64,000 bases of DNA from assembly GCA_041480065.1 (NCBI GenBank), contig JBGOZF010000003.1:46704-110703 (forward strand), given 5' to 3'. Of the stretch, positions 40,958-49,940 are shown one piece after another; positions within the stretch are counted from its first letter, which is position 1; every line of letters begins with the position of its first letter. Source of the DNA: Fen-999 sp041480065 (GTDB taxonomy: Bacteria > Pseudomonadota > Gammaproteobacteria > Burkholderiales > Rhodocyclaceae). The position numbers were made by a program, and so were the translations under genes. The notes under the pieces were generated by a model, which searched no databases, was not told the DNA's origin, and saw only the letters and a list, made by a program, of their open reading frames with translations.

Positions 40958-41377
40958 TCGCCCGGCGACGAACCGTTCTCCGGCACCTTGTCATCGGCCT
41001 TGCGCTTCTATCCGCGGGGCCGGTTCTCGCCATAACACTTGCCGGACAACAAATTGGCCAGCGGAAAGGGCAACACCGTGCTCTGCGCCTTCAATTCCTA
41101 TTTCACGCCGATGAACGACATCCTCTCGAATCTGGGTAGACCGGACCGCATCGACCCTTGGATGAGGGACAAAAGCAACATCACCTCTCGGTCTTGGCGA
41201 TCAACTTGCTGACGTCAAACGTCTGTAGGCCACTATGCCGCGTACGGGAACGAGCGTGCGCCTCACCAAGCCCCCGACCAGGGCGACATCCAGTGGGGCG
41301 ACGAAACCCTGCTGGAAGTTCGACTTTCGACAAGCGGGCAGATCATCTCCATGCATTTCATAGCGAACATCAGCTAA
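40958..41377 (+). pseudogene. Decayed duplicate of the secreted (immunity-like) gene
   Basis: This stretch repeats the preceding gene at the DNA level. The signal-peptide part (HLVIGLALLSAGPVLA), the mature start (LPDNKLASGKGNTVLC), the middle (FTPMNDILSNLGRPDRID) and the end (DIQWGDETLLEVRLSTSG) all align with it, but in different frames. There is no start codon, there is a frameshift near 41030-41040, and part of the middle is missing after about 41190. It is a tandem copy that has decayed. Confidence 0.8.
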
Positions 41378-41407
41378 CGTCCGCCGGTTCCGTCAAGCCG
41401 GCGGACG
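41378..41407. terminator. Symmetrical hairpin between convergent genes
   Basis: CGTCCGCCGG (41378-41387) and CCGGCGGACG (41398-41407) form a perfect 10-bp stem with a 10-base loop, placed between the end of the plus-strand cassette and the end of the minus-strand mshQ remnant. There is no T-run, so it may act as a Rho-assisted terminator or protect 3' ends in both directions. Confidence 0.55.
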
Positions 41408-41420
41408 GACAAGTATCCGC

Positions 41421-42766
41421 TTAGTAATTCTCGCGCTGGTAAATGAAGCGATCGCCCTTGGAATAGACGTCGAAGGATGCCCGCGCGGCGGGATCGTGCT
41501 GGGTGCCGGCGCACCATGTCTCGCGCAGGTAGCTCATGTCCCCGGTTGCGGCCGTAACACCAGCGAGTCCGACGCAGTTGGTCGCCGCGCCGGCTGCCGA
41601 GAGGTTGATCGTGAGGTCCCTGCTGCCCGGGCTGCCCGGCTTGTCGATCTTCAGCGTCGCCCGCCCGTTCGTGAAGACGATCGGGTTGGTCGTACCCGTG
41701 AAGGTCAGCACCGGCAGGCCTTTCTGGGCGTTGCCCTGAAGAATCCGGTTCTGCGTGATCGTGGTGCAACTGTCGATGGTGTTGGTCGCATAACCGCTGC
41801 CGGCGGTGCGGTACTGTGCCTCCAGCGGCATGTAGAGCGGCAGCTTGTCGGAGCCGATGGCGTTGCCCATGCGCAGGCGGCCATAACGCGCCTTGATCGG
41901 GCTGCCGGACGCCAGGGCGCGGGCGGTGCAGTGGCCGGCGACAGTGCAGCCGCCGACAGTCATGGCCAGACCGGGGCCCAGAGCCGCGGCATAGTCGCTG
42001 CCATCGGTGACCGTGAGGCCGAGATTGAAGCTGTCATAGGGCCCGTCCGGAGCGGCAGCGCGGGCGAAGGCCAGGCCGGTGCCCGAGATCGCGTAGACGC
42101 CGGACGTCCATGCAGTGGCTGTCGGCGCCGGTGAGAAGCGGGCGGACCGGTCGACGCCGTCCGCGTCGGCGGCGACAAAGGCGGCCGTCGCGAGGCTGAC
42201 TAGGTAGCCAGTGCGATAGTTGGTGACGGCCTGGTAGCTCGGCTGGCCGCCGGTGAGGCAGCGGGCTTCAAGCCGCCCACCGGCGATGTCGATCGCCGGC
42301 TGGCCCATGTAGGCGAAACCGCAGGGTGCGCTTACGGTGCCGGCGAGCGTGAAATGATCTGGGTAGAAGCGGCCAGGCGCCGCCGAGGCATTGCCGGTCA
42401 CCGGGCCGGCCCCGAGATAATTGTTGTCGGTCACCGAGCCCGTGAGCGTCATGGTCCCGACTTCGCTCCAGGCAAGATTCGTGGCTGTGGCCGCGCCGCT
42501 GCCGCACAGGCTGGTAAAGGTCACCGGCGTGACGGCGCCGCGATAGAGGCTGCCGTTGTTGCCGCCCGCGGGTGCCGACACTGCAGGCGTCAGGGTCACG
42601 CTCTCGGACGCGCTTTCGCAGCCGAAGTTGCGGGTCGGGTTGCCGGCAAGGTGACGAGGAGCCCGGCTCGAGTTGATTTGGAAGTGTCGCGCAGGTAGGT
42701 CGAGGCGGCGACCGCGTCCGCATCCTCGGCCGGCACCAGCCGCTGGGTAGCGGCACCGAAATTCAT
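41421..42766 (-). pseudogene. N-terminally truncated and frameshifted mshQ-like gene (DUF6701)
   Basis: The frame ending at 41421 encodes a DUF6701 region: NPTRNFGCESASESVTL, NLAWSEVGTMTLTGSVTDN, GRFYPDHFTLAG, RYGRLRMGN and a C-terminus ending YSKGDRFIYQRENY. It aligns in layout with the C-terminal part of the large adhesin at 45-48 kb. The open frame continues upstream past the first ATG (42599) but then becomes low-similarity sequence. An ATG at 42766 is in another frame. No signal peptide, LamG domain or plausible start is present, so the 5' part has been lost. Its position after mshP is that of mshQ. Confidence 0.7.
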
Positions 42767-42833
42767 GGAGGAATGGAGCAATGGCGGCCTTCAGCCGCCA
42801 GGATCCCCGTCGGCGCCCCGCAGTCGCTTCACC

Positions 42834-43298
42834 TTACGGCCCGACGCAGGCCGCACCGCTCCATTCGCAGTAGGCGATCGCAACCCTTTGCCGTTCCACG
42901 TAGCCCAGCCCGGCCGAAGAGGCGTCGTCCGGACAGGCCGCTGCAGTGCCGTTACACGCGGTCGCCACAACCCGGAAGACCAGCAGCACGCGAGCGGTTC
43001 CGGGTACCGTCTCGCCGTCGTTGTAATTGCTTGCGGTGCAAGCGACCGTGACCTTGAAGCGCGGGTAATCGCCGCTGGCCCAGGTCTGGGTGTCGCAATT
43101 GGCATTCTGCAAGGCCCGGAACAATCCCCCCTCGGTTCCGGCCGAGGCCACCTGCCACGCCTGTGCGGACAGGACATCCTGCGCCGAGCTTATGTGCTGA
43201 GTCGTGGAAAGCGAAACGATCGCCGCCGCCAACGAGCCGAGGATCACCAGGATCATGATGGCGGCAATGGCGCCAAAGCCGGTTTGGCGCCGTTTCAT
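42834..43298 (-). CDS. mshP: MSHA biogenesis protein MshP
   Basis: The 154-residue protein has a prepilin-like hydrophobic start (MKRRQTGFGAIAAIMILVIL) without a classical glutamate at position 5, like PilX/MshP minor components. The following region carries ISSAQDVLSAQAWQVASAGTE, typical of MshP, and two or three cysteine pairs. It overlaps the end of mshO by ATGA. Between its stop and the mshQ remnant is a small GGCGGC/GCCGCC hairpin (42783-42799). Confidence 0.82.
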   Translation of the reverse strand: MKRRQTGFGAIAAIMILVILGSLAAAIVSLSTTQHISSAQDVLSAQAWQVASAGTEGGLFRALQNANCDTQTWASGDYPRFKVTVACTASNYNDGETVPGTARVLLVFRVVATACNGTAAACPDDASSAGLGYVERQRVAIAYCEWSGAACVGP

Positions 43299-44119
43299 GG
43301 CACGTTGCTCACGTGGGCGCCATGGCTCAACGCCATGCGCTCGCCGGCCGACAGGAGTTCGATGCGCATCCATACGAAGCCGGATTGCTGGGTCGCCCCC
43401 TGGTTGGGGTCGTACACGAACTCGCAGGCGTCGACGTTGCTCGCCAGCACTTCGCCTGCGGCCGGGCAAGCCGCGGGATAGGCAGCGGTGAAGCCTCGCA
43501 CGAGCCGCCGCAAAGTCTTGGTTGCCGCGTCGCAGATGTAGAACACGCTCTGCTCCCTTGTCGCGACGACCTGGAAGCGCCCGCCGTCGTAGCTGGCCGG
43601 AAACTGGGTCGCGGGGTTCAGGGTGATGCGGCCGGTGCCGGCGGCTGCACCCGCGGGATCGGGGGTCGTCCAGGCCGCGATTGTGCCGCGCGTCGGGCCG
43701 GAGTAGACATCGTTGGTGTTCTGGTTGCCGATGACGATGAAATCGCCGGCCGATGGCGTGGTCGCCAAAGGCGACAGCACGTCGAAGCTGGCGTCCGACG
43801 ATGTGATGTCAAGCGGATCGGCGCCGGCATTGGCGATATCCGCCGCGCGGCGATACAAACCGCCCGCCGTGGTCGGCACCAGCTCGAAGCATTGGGGGTT
43901 GGGAATCCGGATCGAGTTCGGCACGGCACGGCGGACATCGCGCGCCATGCGGCGCAGCGCAGTGTCAGCGGTGTCGGTCATTTCCGCGCGTCGCCGCGCG
44001 TCGAAATAGGCGTTGATCGCCGGCACGAAGAAGACCGCAATGCTGGCCGCCATGATGCCGGTGATCACGATCACCATCACCAGTTCGATCAGCGTAAAGC
44101 CGCGCAGCCGCTCCCTCAT
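43295..44119 (-). CDS. mshO: MSHA minor pilin MshO
   Basis: The 274-residue minor pilin has the class III/type IV prepilin signal RLRGFTLIELVMVIVITGIM (cleavage after G7, glutamate at +5). A globular domain with RRMARDVRRAVPNSIRI and several cysteines follows. MshO/PilW-like proteins sit at the pilus tip complex. The ATG at 44119 overlaps the mshD stop (ATGA). Confidence 0.87.
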   Translation of the reverse strand: MRERLRGFTLIELVMVIVITGIMAASIAVFFVPAINAYFDARRRAEMTDTADTALRRMARDVRRAVPNSIRIPNPQCFELVPTTAGGLYRRAADIANAGADPLDITSSDASFDVLSPLATTPSAGDFIVIGNQNTNDVYSGPTRGTIAAWTTPDPAGAAAGTGRITLNPATQFPASYDGGRFQVVATREQSVFYICDAATKTLRRLVRGFTAAYPAACPAAGEVLASNVDACEFVYDPNQGATQQSGFVWMRIELLSAGERMALSHGAHVSNVP

Positions 44120-44580
44120 GATGCCCACCCGGTGCGGTAGCCGGTCAGCATCAGCGTCTCGGTGCCGCGGGTGACGGTGACCACGATGCGCGATGCGGCG
44201 ATGCCGTTGGGAAGCGCACCGGCACCCACCGCCACGGCGACGTTGTAGTCCGCCAGGGCGCCGATGTGTGCGCCGTCGATGTCGCAAACGCCTGCACTGG
44301 CATAGCCGTTGTAGTCGGCGACATCGTTGAACGTGTTGCGTGCGCAGCCGCCTGGCGGCATATTGGCAGCTGCAGTAACGGGCTTGAGGGTGATCTCCTC
44401 CATCATCTCCTCGGCGATGGCGAGCATCTGCTTTCGCACCATCGGATCGGCCGAGTGGAACACAGCCTGGTTGAAGGCCGCGAGCACGCCCGCGAGGCCG
44501 ACGGCGATGACGACGATGGCGAGGACGAGTTCGATCAGCGTCATGCCGCGCGTGCGGCGCCGCAAGCTACTCGACATCAC
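44116..44580 (-). CDS. mshD: MSHA minor pilin MshD
   Basis: The 154-residue minor pilin has the prepilin signal RRTRGMTLIELVLAIVVIAV, with methionine rather than phenylalanine after the cleavage site, as is common in MshD/PilV. The globular part has EEMMEEITLKPVT, typical of this group. It overlaps the mshC end by 14 bases; ATG codons at 44580 and 44577 are both possible. Confidence 0.85.
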   Translation of the reverse strand: MMSSSLRRRTRGMTLIELVLAIVVIAVGLAGVLAAFNQAVFHSADPMVRKQMLAIAEEMMEEITLKPVTAAANMPPGGCARNTFNDVADYNGYASAGVCDIDGAHIGALADYNVAVAVGAGALPNGIAASRIVVTVTRGTETLMLTGYRTGWAS

Positions 44581-45052
44581 CGGTCGCTCCAGTGACCGTG
44601 ATCGGCGCCTGACCGGTTACGGTAAGGACGATGGTGGCGGGGTTCGTCCCCGCGACGTCAGTGGTCACCGCGCCCGAAGCCTGGAAGTAAAGCGTTCCGG
44701 CCGGCACTGCGTGCAGAGTAACGTTCGCGGCCGGCGACACGGCCGCCGGATTGGCGCCATCCGCGCCAGGCAGCGCATTGGCGCAGGCGCCGGCGCCAAA
44801 GGCCGCAGCAGCGGCAAGGGACAAGCTCAAACCATCGGCGGCAACGGTCGCGCATACCATGCGGCGTTTCGCCACGGCCGATTTCTGCGCAAAGCGCAGC
44901 GAGGCAGCAACCCGGTCACGGAAGCTGGTGGCGCGGAAGTCCCGGGCGCTGTCGAGCCGCGGCAGCGCGACGACGGCGAGGATACCGATCAGAATCATGA
45001 CAGTGACCAGTTCGACCAGCGTGAAGCCTTGGGCGGGGCGAACCCCGGCCAT
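44567..45052 (-). CDS. mshC: MSHA minor pilin MshC
   Basis: The 161-residue minor pilin has the prepilin signal AQGFTLVELVTVMILIGILA (glutamate at +5) followed by RFRDRV-like FRDRVAASLRFAQKSAVAKRR, the GspH/FimT pattern. The start at 45052 overlaps the adhesin stop by ATGA. A longer upstream frame on this strand is a shadow of the adhesin gene. Confidence 0.85.
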   Translation of the reverse strand: MAGVRPAQGFTLVELVTVMILIGILAVVALPRLDSARDFRATSFRDRVAASLRFAQKSAVAKRRMVCATVAADGLSLSLAAAAAFGAGACANALPGADGANPAAVSPAANVTLHAVPAGTLYFQASGAVTTDVAGTNPATIVLTVTGQAPITVTGATGDVE

Positions 45053-48000
45053 CAGTACATCTCCCGGTTGTACACGCCGTGACGACCCTCGGGGCTGAAC
45101 ACGCCGAAGGTGGCAGTCGCGGAAGGATCGTTGTTGTAACCCGCGCCGCCCGGCCATTTGGATTGCAGCCAGGGCAGCGCGGCACCGGTGGCCGAGCAGG
45201 TCACGCCGTGGTCGGCCGCAAGGTCGGAGCAGACCGTAACCGTGCCGGGCGCGGCGGGAGTAATTGAAATCGAACCCGCGCCGCCGACCAGCGTTCCCGG
45301 AGCGATGGCCGCCCAGCCGGCCGGGGACAGTGACAGGTTCGACGTCGCCAACGTGGTGCAAGTATCGGTGCTGTTGGTCAGCCAGGAATTGCCGCTCCAG
45401 TACTGTGCCGCGACAGGCATACGAAGGGGGACCTGGTAGCCGTAGACATTCGAGAGGCGCAGGCGACCGACCCGGACAATCGCTGTGCCTTCGGTGCCTG
45501 GAGCCGACGAGACGCTTTCTGCATCCACCGCCCGCGGCTTGACGGTCGCAGGCGCATGATCGGGCGTGGTGCGGACGAAGCTGAAGGTCGGCGGCGACGC
45601 GCCGGCGCGCGTCAGGCTCGCCACGCCCGCCACGAACGACGAACCCGTGGCGCTGAGTGGCGACAGGCTGCCGCCCGTCACGCCGTTGGCCTCCGAAAGC
45701 GTCACCGCCTTGGCAAATACGCCGGCATAGTTCTGCGTCGTCGCCCCCGCCAGATTGCGCGCCGTCAGCGTCAGGTCGAACGGCTGGGCGGAATAGGTGA
45801 ATGCGCCGGCGGCACAGCCTTGGGTGACCACGCTGTCGAAATGATCCGGAATGAAGCGGCCGAAATAGCTGGTAGCGACGGTATTGCCGAACTTGCAGCC
45901 GAACTTGCCGCCGACGGCGGTGTTGGAGAAATCGTTGGTGCAATCGTTCGGCTGGTCAATGGCGGTGAAGGTGGTGTCGACGACACCATCCGGCGCGAAC
46001 GTGAAGTAGCCCACTTCGCCGTAGGCAAAGGCGTTCCCCGAGGCAATACCGGTCGCGGCCGCGGCTGCTGAGAATGGCCCGGTGATCGCGCCCGTTGTCA
46101 CTGCCCCGCCATGAGCAAGCACCTTCGTCATGTCGATCGTCGGCGTTCCGTTGTAACCGGTACTGCTCGCTGCCGCGTTCAGCGTAAAGCTTGCGCCCGC
46201 CTTCAGCGTCGGCGTCGCGGTTCCGCTTGCCCCGGTCGCATCCGCATTCATGTTCGAACTGATCGCAAGCAAAGTCGGTCGAATCGCGAACTTGTCGCTG
46301 GAACAGGCATACGAGGCGCCAATCTTGATGCGAACCTGCGCCTTCCTGTTCGCGACCGGACTGGTCATCGCAACTGTCTTGCGTCCCTTGTCGGCCGCTG
46401 CGAAGGTCACCGACTGCGACGAGTTGAGCGCGGTGCTGCTGGCCGAGCAGCCGGTGTCGGCATCCACCAGGTCTGTCGTCATCGTGCCGGCATACAGCGT
46501 GTTGACCGCGCCGGAACTGATTGCCAGGACGTCGATGTTGAACGCCGCAGCCGCAAGCTTGGTGTAGAGGTTCGTGTAGGGGTTGGCGCCGACCTCGACT
46601 GCATCGGCCAGGCACGAGGTAGCGACGACGCTGAGCGTGCAGCTTTGCGTCGCCCCGTTGTAGCACACGGTGTTGTTCGTCGGTGTCGGTGAAACGCTGA
46701 CGGTGCCCAGGGTGACGCTGGGCCCGACGATCGCGGTATTGGAAAGTCTTGCCGTCGCGACACCGCCGCTGAAAGTGACCACATCGCTCGGTGTCCATCC
46801 GGTCGGCGAAAGCTGAACCGAGACCGTTCCCGGATACAGCACGGTGCAGCCAGCGTCGAGGCAGGCCTTGAGGGTGACGGTCTTCGACGTGCAGGTCGAG
46901 GCCGAACCGTCGTGGTCGATTTCGATGTGATCGAAAGTGCCGCTGCACTGGCGGCCGAGATTCATGCTGGCCTGGACTTCGGCGGCCGTCATCTCGTAGT
47001 CATAGATATTGGCCTCGTCGATCATGCCGTGGAAGTTGCGATTGGCCGCCAGCGCGCACCCCGAACCGGTGGAAATGTCGCCGCCGATGTAGAACGGGCA
47101 GGTATTCGTCGCCAGCGTTCCCGTCCAGTTGTTGGTGTTGGCATCCTGCATGCCGTTGATGTAGATGCGCTGGCGGTGATTGGCCGCGGTCGAATCCAGG
47201 GTAATCGCGACGTGTGTCCATTGGTTGAGCGGAATCGTCGCCGCCGATGTCAGCGTGCTGGCTTGCCACCACCAGTACAAATGACCGCCTGTATCGAGGT
47301 GGAATTCGTAGTTCACGTCGTTGGACAAAATCGAGTAAAGGTCGCTGGTCGGATACGCCGTCGGATAAATCCAGGCCGAGGCCGACATGACGTTGGTGAA
47401 CTGGAAGTACGAACTGCTTGCCGACTCGACGACCGCATTGCCGTCAAAGTTACCGGCATTGCAGAAACCGCCACTGACCGAAGGACGTTGTGAAGCAATT
47501 GTCGGGCTGGGCGAAACCGCGTTGGTGGTCGTTGTGGCCGTCTGCCGACGGTGGCCGTTGAGGCCATTGCCGCCGCTGTCGATCACCTCACCCGTGGCGC
47601 CGCTCCAGGAGCCGGCCGTCTCGTCCATGTGATAGCTGGTAATGGCGCTCGGCAGGACAAGAATCGTCGCACTGGCGGAGGTCGCCCCCGGCGACGTCAC
47701 CGTGTTGGTCAGCGTACCCTTCTGCGTCAGCTTGACGACCAGGGTCAGCTGCGCGCTGTAGCCGGCTGGCATGGACGGCATGGTCCAGGTCACCGTCTGT
47801 CCAGAAGCCAAAGCGGTGCCCAGCGTCGCCGAAAGCGCGCTGTAGGTCATGCCGCTTGGCAGCACGTCCGTGACCACGACGTTGTTCAGTGCCGCCCCAG
47901 TCTCGTTGGTGGCTTTGATCGTGAATGAAACATAGCTGTTGATGACGGAAGCCGCGGAACTCGCCGTCTTCGCCAATGTGACGGCCGTCGGGCAAGCCGA

Positions 48001-48357
48001 GGTCGTGAAGGTCTGATCGGCGCCGTTGGTCGTTCCCTGGTTGTTTACGCCGACAACCTGATAGTGGTACAGGGTGTTGCAGGCGAGTCCGCCAATGCTG
48101 GCCGAGACCGCGACATTGGCTGCAGACGAGGAAAGTGGATTCGAGGCGTAAGCGACGGAACTGCCATAGCCAGTCGTCGTCCCGTAGTTGAACGTGACCG
48201 TGGTTTGCCGGCCATTGCTGCTGACGGTGCCGTTCAGCGTCGCGCTGCTTGCCGTGATCGCCGAGGCGGCGTTGGTAGTGACGATAGGCGCGGCCGCCGC
48301 CGCGCCGGAAAACAACACCAGCGCGGCGCCAAACCATGCCCGCCGCCACGCGCCCAT
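45052..48357 (-). CDS. Large secreted LamG/DUF6701 adhesin of the MSHA locus
   Basis: The 1101-residue protein has a signal peptide (WFGAALVLFSGAAAAAPI). An Ig/fibronectin-like domain (about 25-120) and a DUF11-type repeat (about 125-235: AVTLAKTASSAASVINSYVS) follow. A LamG/concanavalin-like lectin domain (about 245-460: GNFDGNAVVESASSSYFQF; WTHVAITLDSTAANHRQRIY; GMIDEANIYDYEMTAAEV) comes next, and a long DUF6701 region as in MshQ occupies 480-1101. The lectin domain suggests binding to glycans or surfaces. Unlike in Vibrio, it sits between the two mshA/B-type pilin genes and mshC, and it may replace the truncated mshQ. It overlaps mshC by ATGA. Confidence 0.85.
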   Translation of the reverse strand: MGAWRRAWFGAALVLFSGAAAAAPIVTTNAASAITASSATLNGTVSSNGRQTTVTFNYGTTTGYGSSVAYASNPLSSSAANVAVSASIGGLACNTLYHYQVVGVNNQGTTNGADQTFTTSACPTAVTLAKTASSAASVINSYVSFTIKATNETGAALNNVVVTDVLPSGMTYSALSATLGTALASGQTVTWTMPSMPAGYSAQLTLVVKLTQKGTLTNTVTSPGATSASATILVLPSAITSYHMDETAGSWSGATGEVIDSGGNGLNGHRRQTATTTTNAVSPSPTIASQRPSVSGGFCNAGNFDGNAVVESASSSYFQFTNVMSASAWIYPTAYPTSDLYSILSNDVNYEFHLDTGGHLYWWWQASTLTSAATIPLNQWTHVAITLDSTAANHRQRIYINGMQDANTNNWTGTLATNTCPFYIGGDISTGSGCALAANRNFHGMIDEANIYDYEMTAAEVQASMNLGRQCSGTFDHIEIDHDGSASTCTSKTVTLKACLDAGCTVLYPGTVSVQLSPTGWTPSDVVTFSGGVATARLSNTAIVGPSVTLGTVSVSPTPTNNTVCYNGATQSCTLSVVATSCLADAVEVGANPYTNLYTKLAAAAFNIDVLAISSGAVNTLYAGTMTTDLVDADTGCSASSTALNSSQSVTFAAADKGRKTVAMTSPVANRKAQVRIKIGASYACSSDKFAIRPTLLAISSNMNADATGASGTATPTLKAGASFTLNAAASSTGYNGTPTIDMTKVLAHGGAVTTGAITGPFSAAAAATGIASGNAFAYGEVGYFTFAPDGVVDTTFTAIDQPNDCTNDFSNTAVGGKFGCKFGNTVATSYFGRFIPDHFDSVVTQGCAAGAFTYSAQPFDLTLTARNLAGATTQNYAGVFAKAVTLSEANGVTGGSLSPLSATGSSFVAGVASLTRAGASPPTFSFVRTTPDHAPATVKPRAVDAESVSSAPGTEGTAIVRVGRLRLSNVYGYQVPLRMPVAAQYWSGNSWLTNSTDTCTTLATSNLSLSPAGWAAIAPGTLVGGAGSISITPAAPGTVTVCSDLAADHGVTCSATGAALPWLQSKWPGGAGYNNDPSATATFGVFSPEGRHGVYNREMY

Positions 48358-48396
48358 CAGGCCACCATGATTCGGGTTGCGGTTACCCGGAAAACG

Positions 48397-48819
48397 TCAT
48401 GGAGCGGTGCAGGTGACGGTGGCCGCGAAGCCTCCTGCCGTAGCTCCCGCATTCGTGTGTCGGACCCTGCAGTCGCTGCTCGTACCGCCCGCGCCCGCCG
48501 GGCCCGCGCAAGTGATGACCGCCGCCAAATTGACGAACTCAACGTTGGCCGGAAACACACCGCCAGCCAGCAACGGCAGCAACGCGTTGCAGGTCGTGGT
48601 GCCGGAAGTCACGGGCGTCGCGGTCAAAGGATGGAGTTGCGCGTTGGCGTAATTGATCGCCGACGCCGAGGAAAGCGCCCCCGCGACACCTTGGGCGCTC
48701 GCATCGGCAGCATCGCCACCAAGATTGACGAACCTCGGCAAGGCGACCGCCGCCAGGATGCCGAGAATGACAATCACCACCACCAATTCGATCAGCGTAA
48801 AACCCTTCTGTTTCATCAT
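48397..48819 (-). CDS. mshA: MSHA-type pilin (MshA position)
   Basis: The 140-residue prepilin has a short leader and KQKGFTLIELVVVIVILGIL, with cleavage after glycine and glutamate at +5. The mature protein has the pilin helix (PRFVNLGGDAADASAQGVAG) and four cysteines in two pairs (C...C around TTCNALLP and TCAGPAG/DCRVR) that could close the C-terminal loop. Its place after mshB and before the adhesin makes it the likely major pilin. It is 32 bases downstream of the previous pilin gene. Confidence 0.8.
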   Translation of the reverse strand: MMKQKGFTLIELVVVIVILGILAAVALPRFVNLGGDAADASAQGVAGALSSASAINYANAQLHPLTATPVTSGTTTCNALLPLLAGGVFPANVEFVNLAAVITCAGPAGAGGTSSDCRVRHTNAGATAGGFAATVTCTAP

Positions 48820-48851
48820 CGTCTCCTGTCAATGAAGTTGTTGCCGCGACA

Positions 48852-49391
48852 TCAACAGCCTGTCGTCGTCAAGGCGGAAATCGTCGGCGCCGCGTTGGCC
48901 GCCGCCTGGGTGTAGGTGAATTGGCAGTTCGCCGACGTCGACGCGCCCACGATCTGCAGGGTGAGCACCGTGCCGGCCACGGTGACCGTATAGCCCTCGG
49001 CCGCCAGTTGGGCGGCTGTGGGGTTGAACGCGGAGGTCAGGCCCGCGGCGCCGGCGATGCCGGGATTTGCGCCGCCCAGGGCGGCCACCGGATAGCCGTT
49101 GCTGATGGCCACCAGACCGCCTTCGGTACAGATCGTGGTCGTGTTGTTTGCCGTCGTGCCGCCCGCGCAGGAACCCACCGCATCGGCAACGCCGCTGCGG
49201 GCGAGAAAGACCGAGTGCACCAAGGCCGACGCAGCCGCCACCGCGCCCTTGGCGGCATTGAGCTTGGCAACGCGCGCGTCGCGCTGGAGGGCGACAAAGC
49301 GAGGCAAGGCAACCGCGGCGAGAATGGCGACGATGGTGATCACCACGATGAGTTCGATCAGCGTAAAGCCCTTGAGTCGTTGCCGGAGCAT
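48852..49391 (-). CDS. mshB: MSHA-type pilin (MshB position)
   Basis: The 179-residue prepilin has LRQRLKGFTLIELIVVITIV at the N-terminus (glutamate at +5), then ALPRFVALQRDARVAKLNAA, a motif shared by MshA/MshB pilins. Cysteines lie at SCAGG, TICTEG, NCQF and the C-terminal residue. Position after mshF suggests MshB, but which of the two pilins is the major subunit cannot be told from sequence. A weak AGGAGGA ribosome-binding site precedes it. Confidence 0.8.
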   Translation of the reverse strand: MLRQRLKGFTLIELIVVITIVAILAAVALPRFVALQRDARVAKLNAAKGAVAAASALVHSVFLARSGVADAVGSCAGGTTANNTTTICTEGGLVAISNGYPVAALGGANPGIAGAAGLTSAFNPTAAQLAAEGYTVTVAGTVLTLQIVGASTSANCQFTYTQAAANAAPTISALTTTGC

Positions 49392-49457
49392 ATTACTTTC
49401 CTCCTATACGTGACTAAGACAGTTTCGCACAAATCTGCATCCGATGGTCATTACGGC

Positions 49458-49940
49458 TCAATACCAGCGGTAATCAACGCTTGCCACAAGACTCAGGCCG
49501 CCGGTCAGCGCCAACCGTCCCGGCCGTTGTGAGCGCTGGATGCGCCATTTCAGCACCGGCGGCGATCCGGCACCCTCCAGATGACGGCTCAATACCGGAC
49601 GATAGACCAACTCGCCGCGCGAGCGGTCGAAGAACCAACTGCCCCGCGTTGTCTCGCTTGGCGCCACCGCGACCTCGCCCAGGTATCCGGGCAACGGCGC
49701 TTGCAGCCAGGGCACGGGATTGGCGCCGGCGAGTTCCACGATCCTGTTCTCCTGCCCGCCGGCGATCCGATGCGCCACTTCGTATTGCAGCGCGCTGTTG
49801 AGATTGCGCACCGTCGCTTCCACCTGCGCCTGCTCCAGTCGCTCCTGCAAGTCGCGCAGGCTCGCGAAGCCGATCAGGGCAACGATGGTGACGACAACGA
49901 TGACGGAAAACTGAAATCTCGAGATCCTCCAGGGCCGCAT
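49458..49940 (-). CDS. mshF: MSHA biogenesis protein MshF
   Basis: The 160-residue protein has one N-terminal membrane helix (SVIVVVTIVALIGFASLRDL) and a domain with VRNLNSALQYEVAHRI, NPVPWLQAPLPGYLGE and GSWFFDRSRGELVYRP, the MshF pattern. The start shares the last base of the mshG stop (TAATG). Its role in the pilus complex is not defined. Confidence 0.82.
   Translation of the reverse strand: MRPWRISRFQFSVIVVVTIVALIGFASLRDLQERLEQAQVEATVRNLNSALQYEVAHRIAGGQENRIVELAGANPVPWLQAPLPGYLGEVAVAPSETTRGSWFFDRSRGELVYRPVLSRHLEGAGSPPVLKWRIQRSQRPGRLALTGGLSLVASVDYRWY

Noticed and set aside
42596..42781. Separate 61-codon gene upstream of the mshQ remnant
   Set aside because: It is a different frame over the decayed 5' part of the mshQ remnant and shows no family pattern of its own.
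42783..42799. GGCGGC/GCCGCC hairpin between mshP and the mshQ remnant as a terminator
   Set aside because: No T-run follows on the minus strand, and the stem is short; it could be chance in GC-rich DNA.
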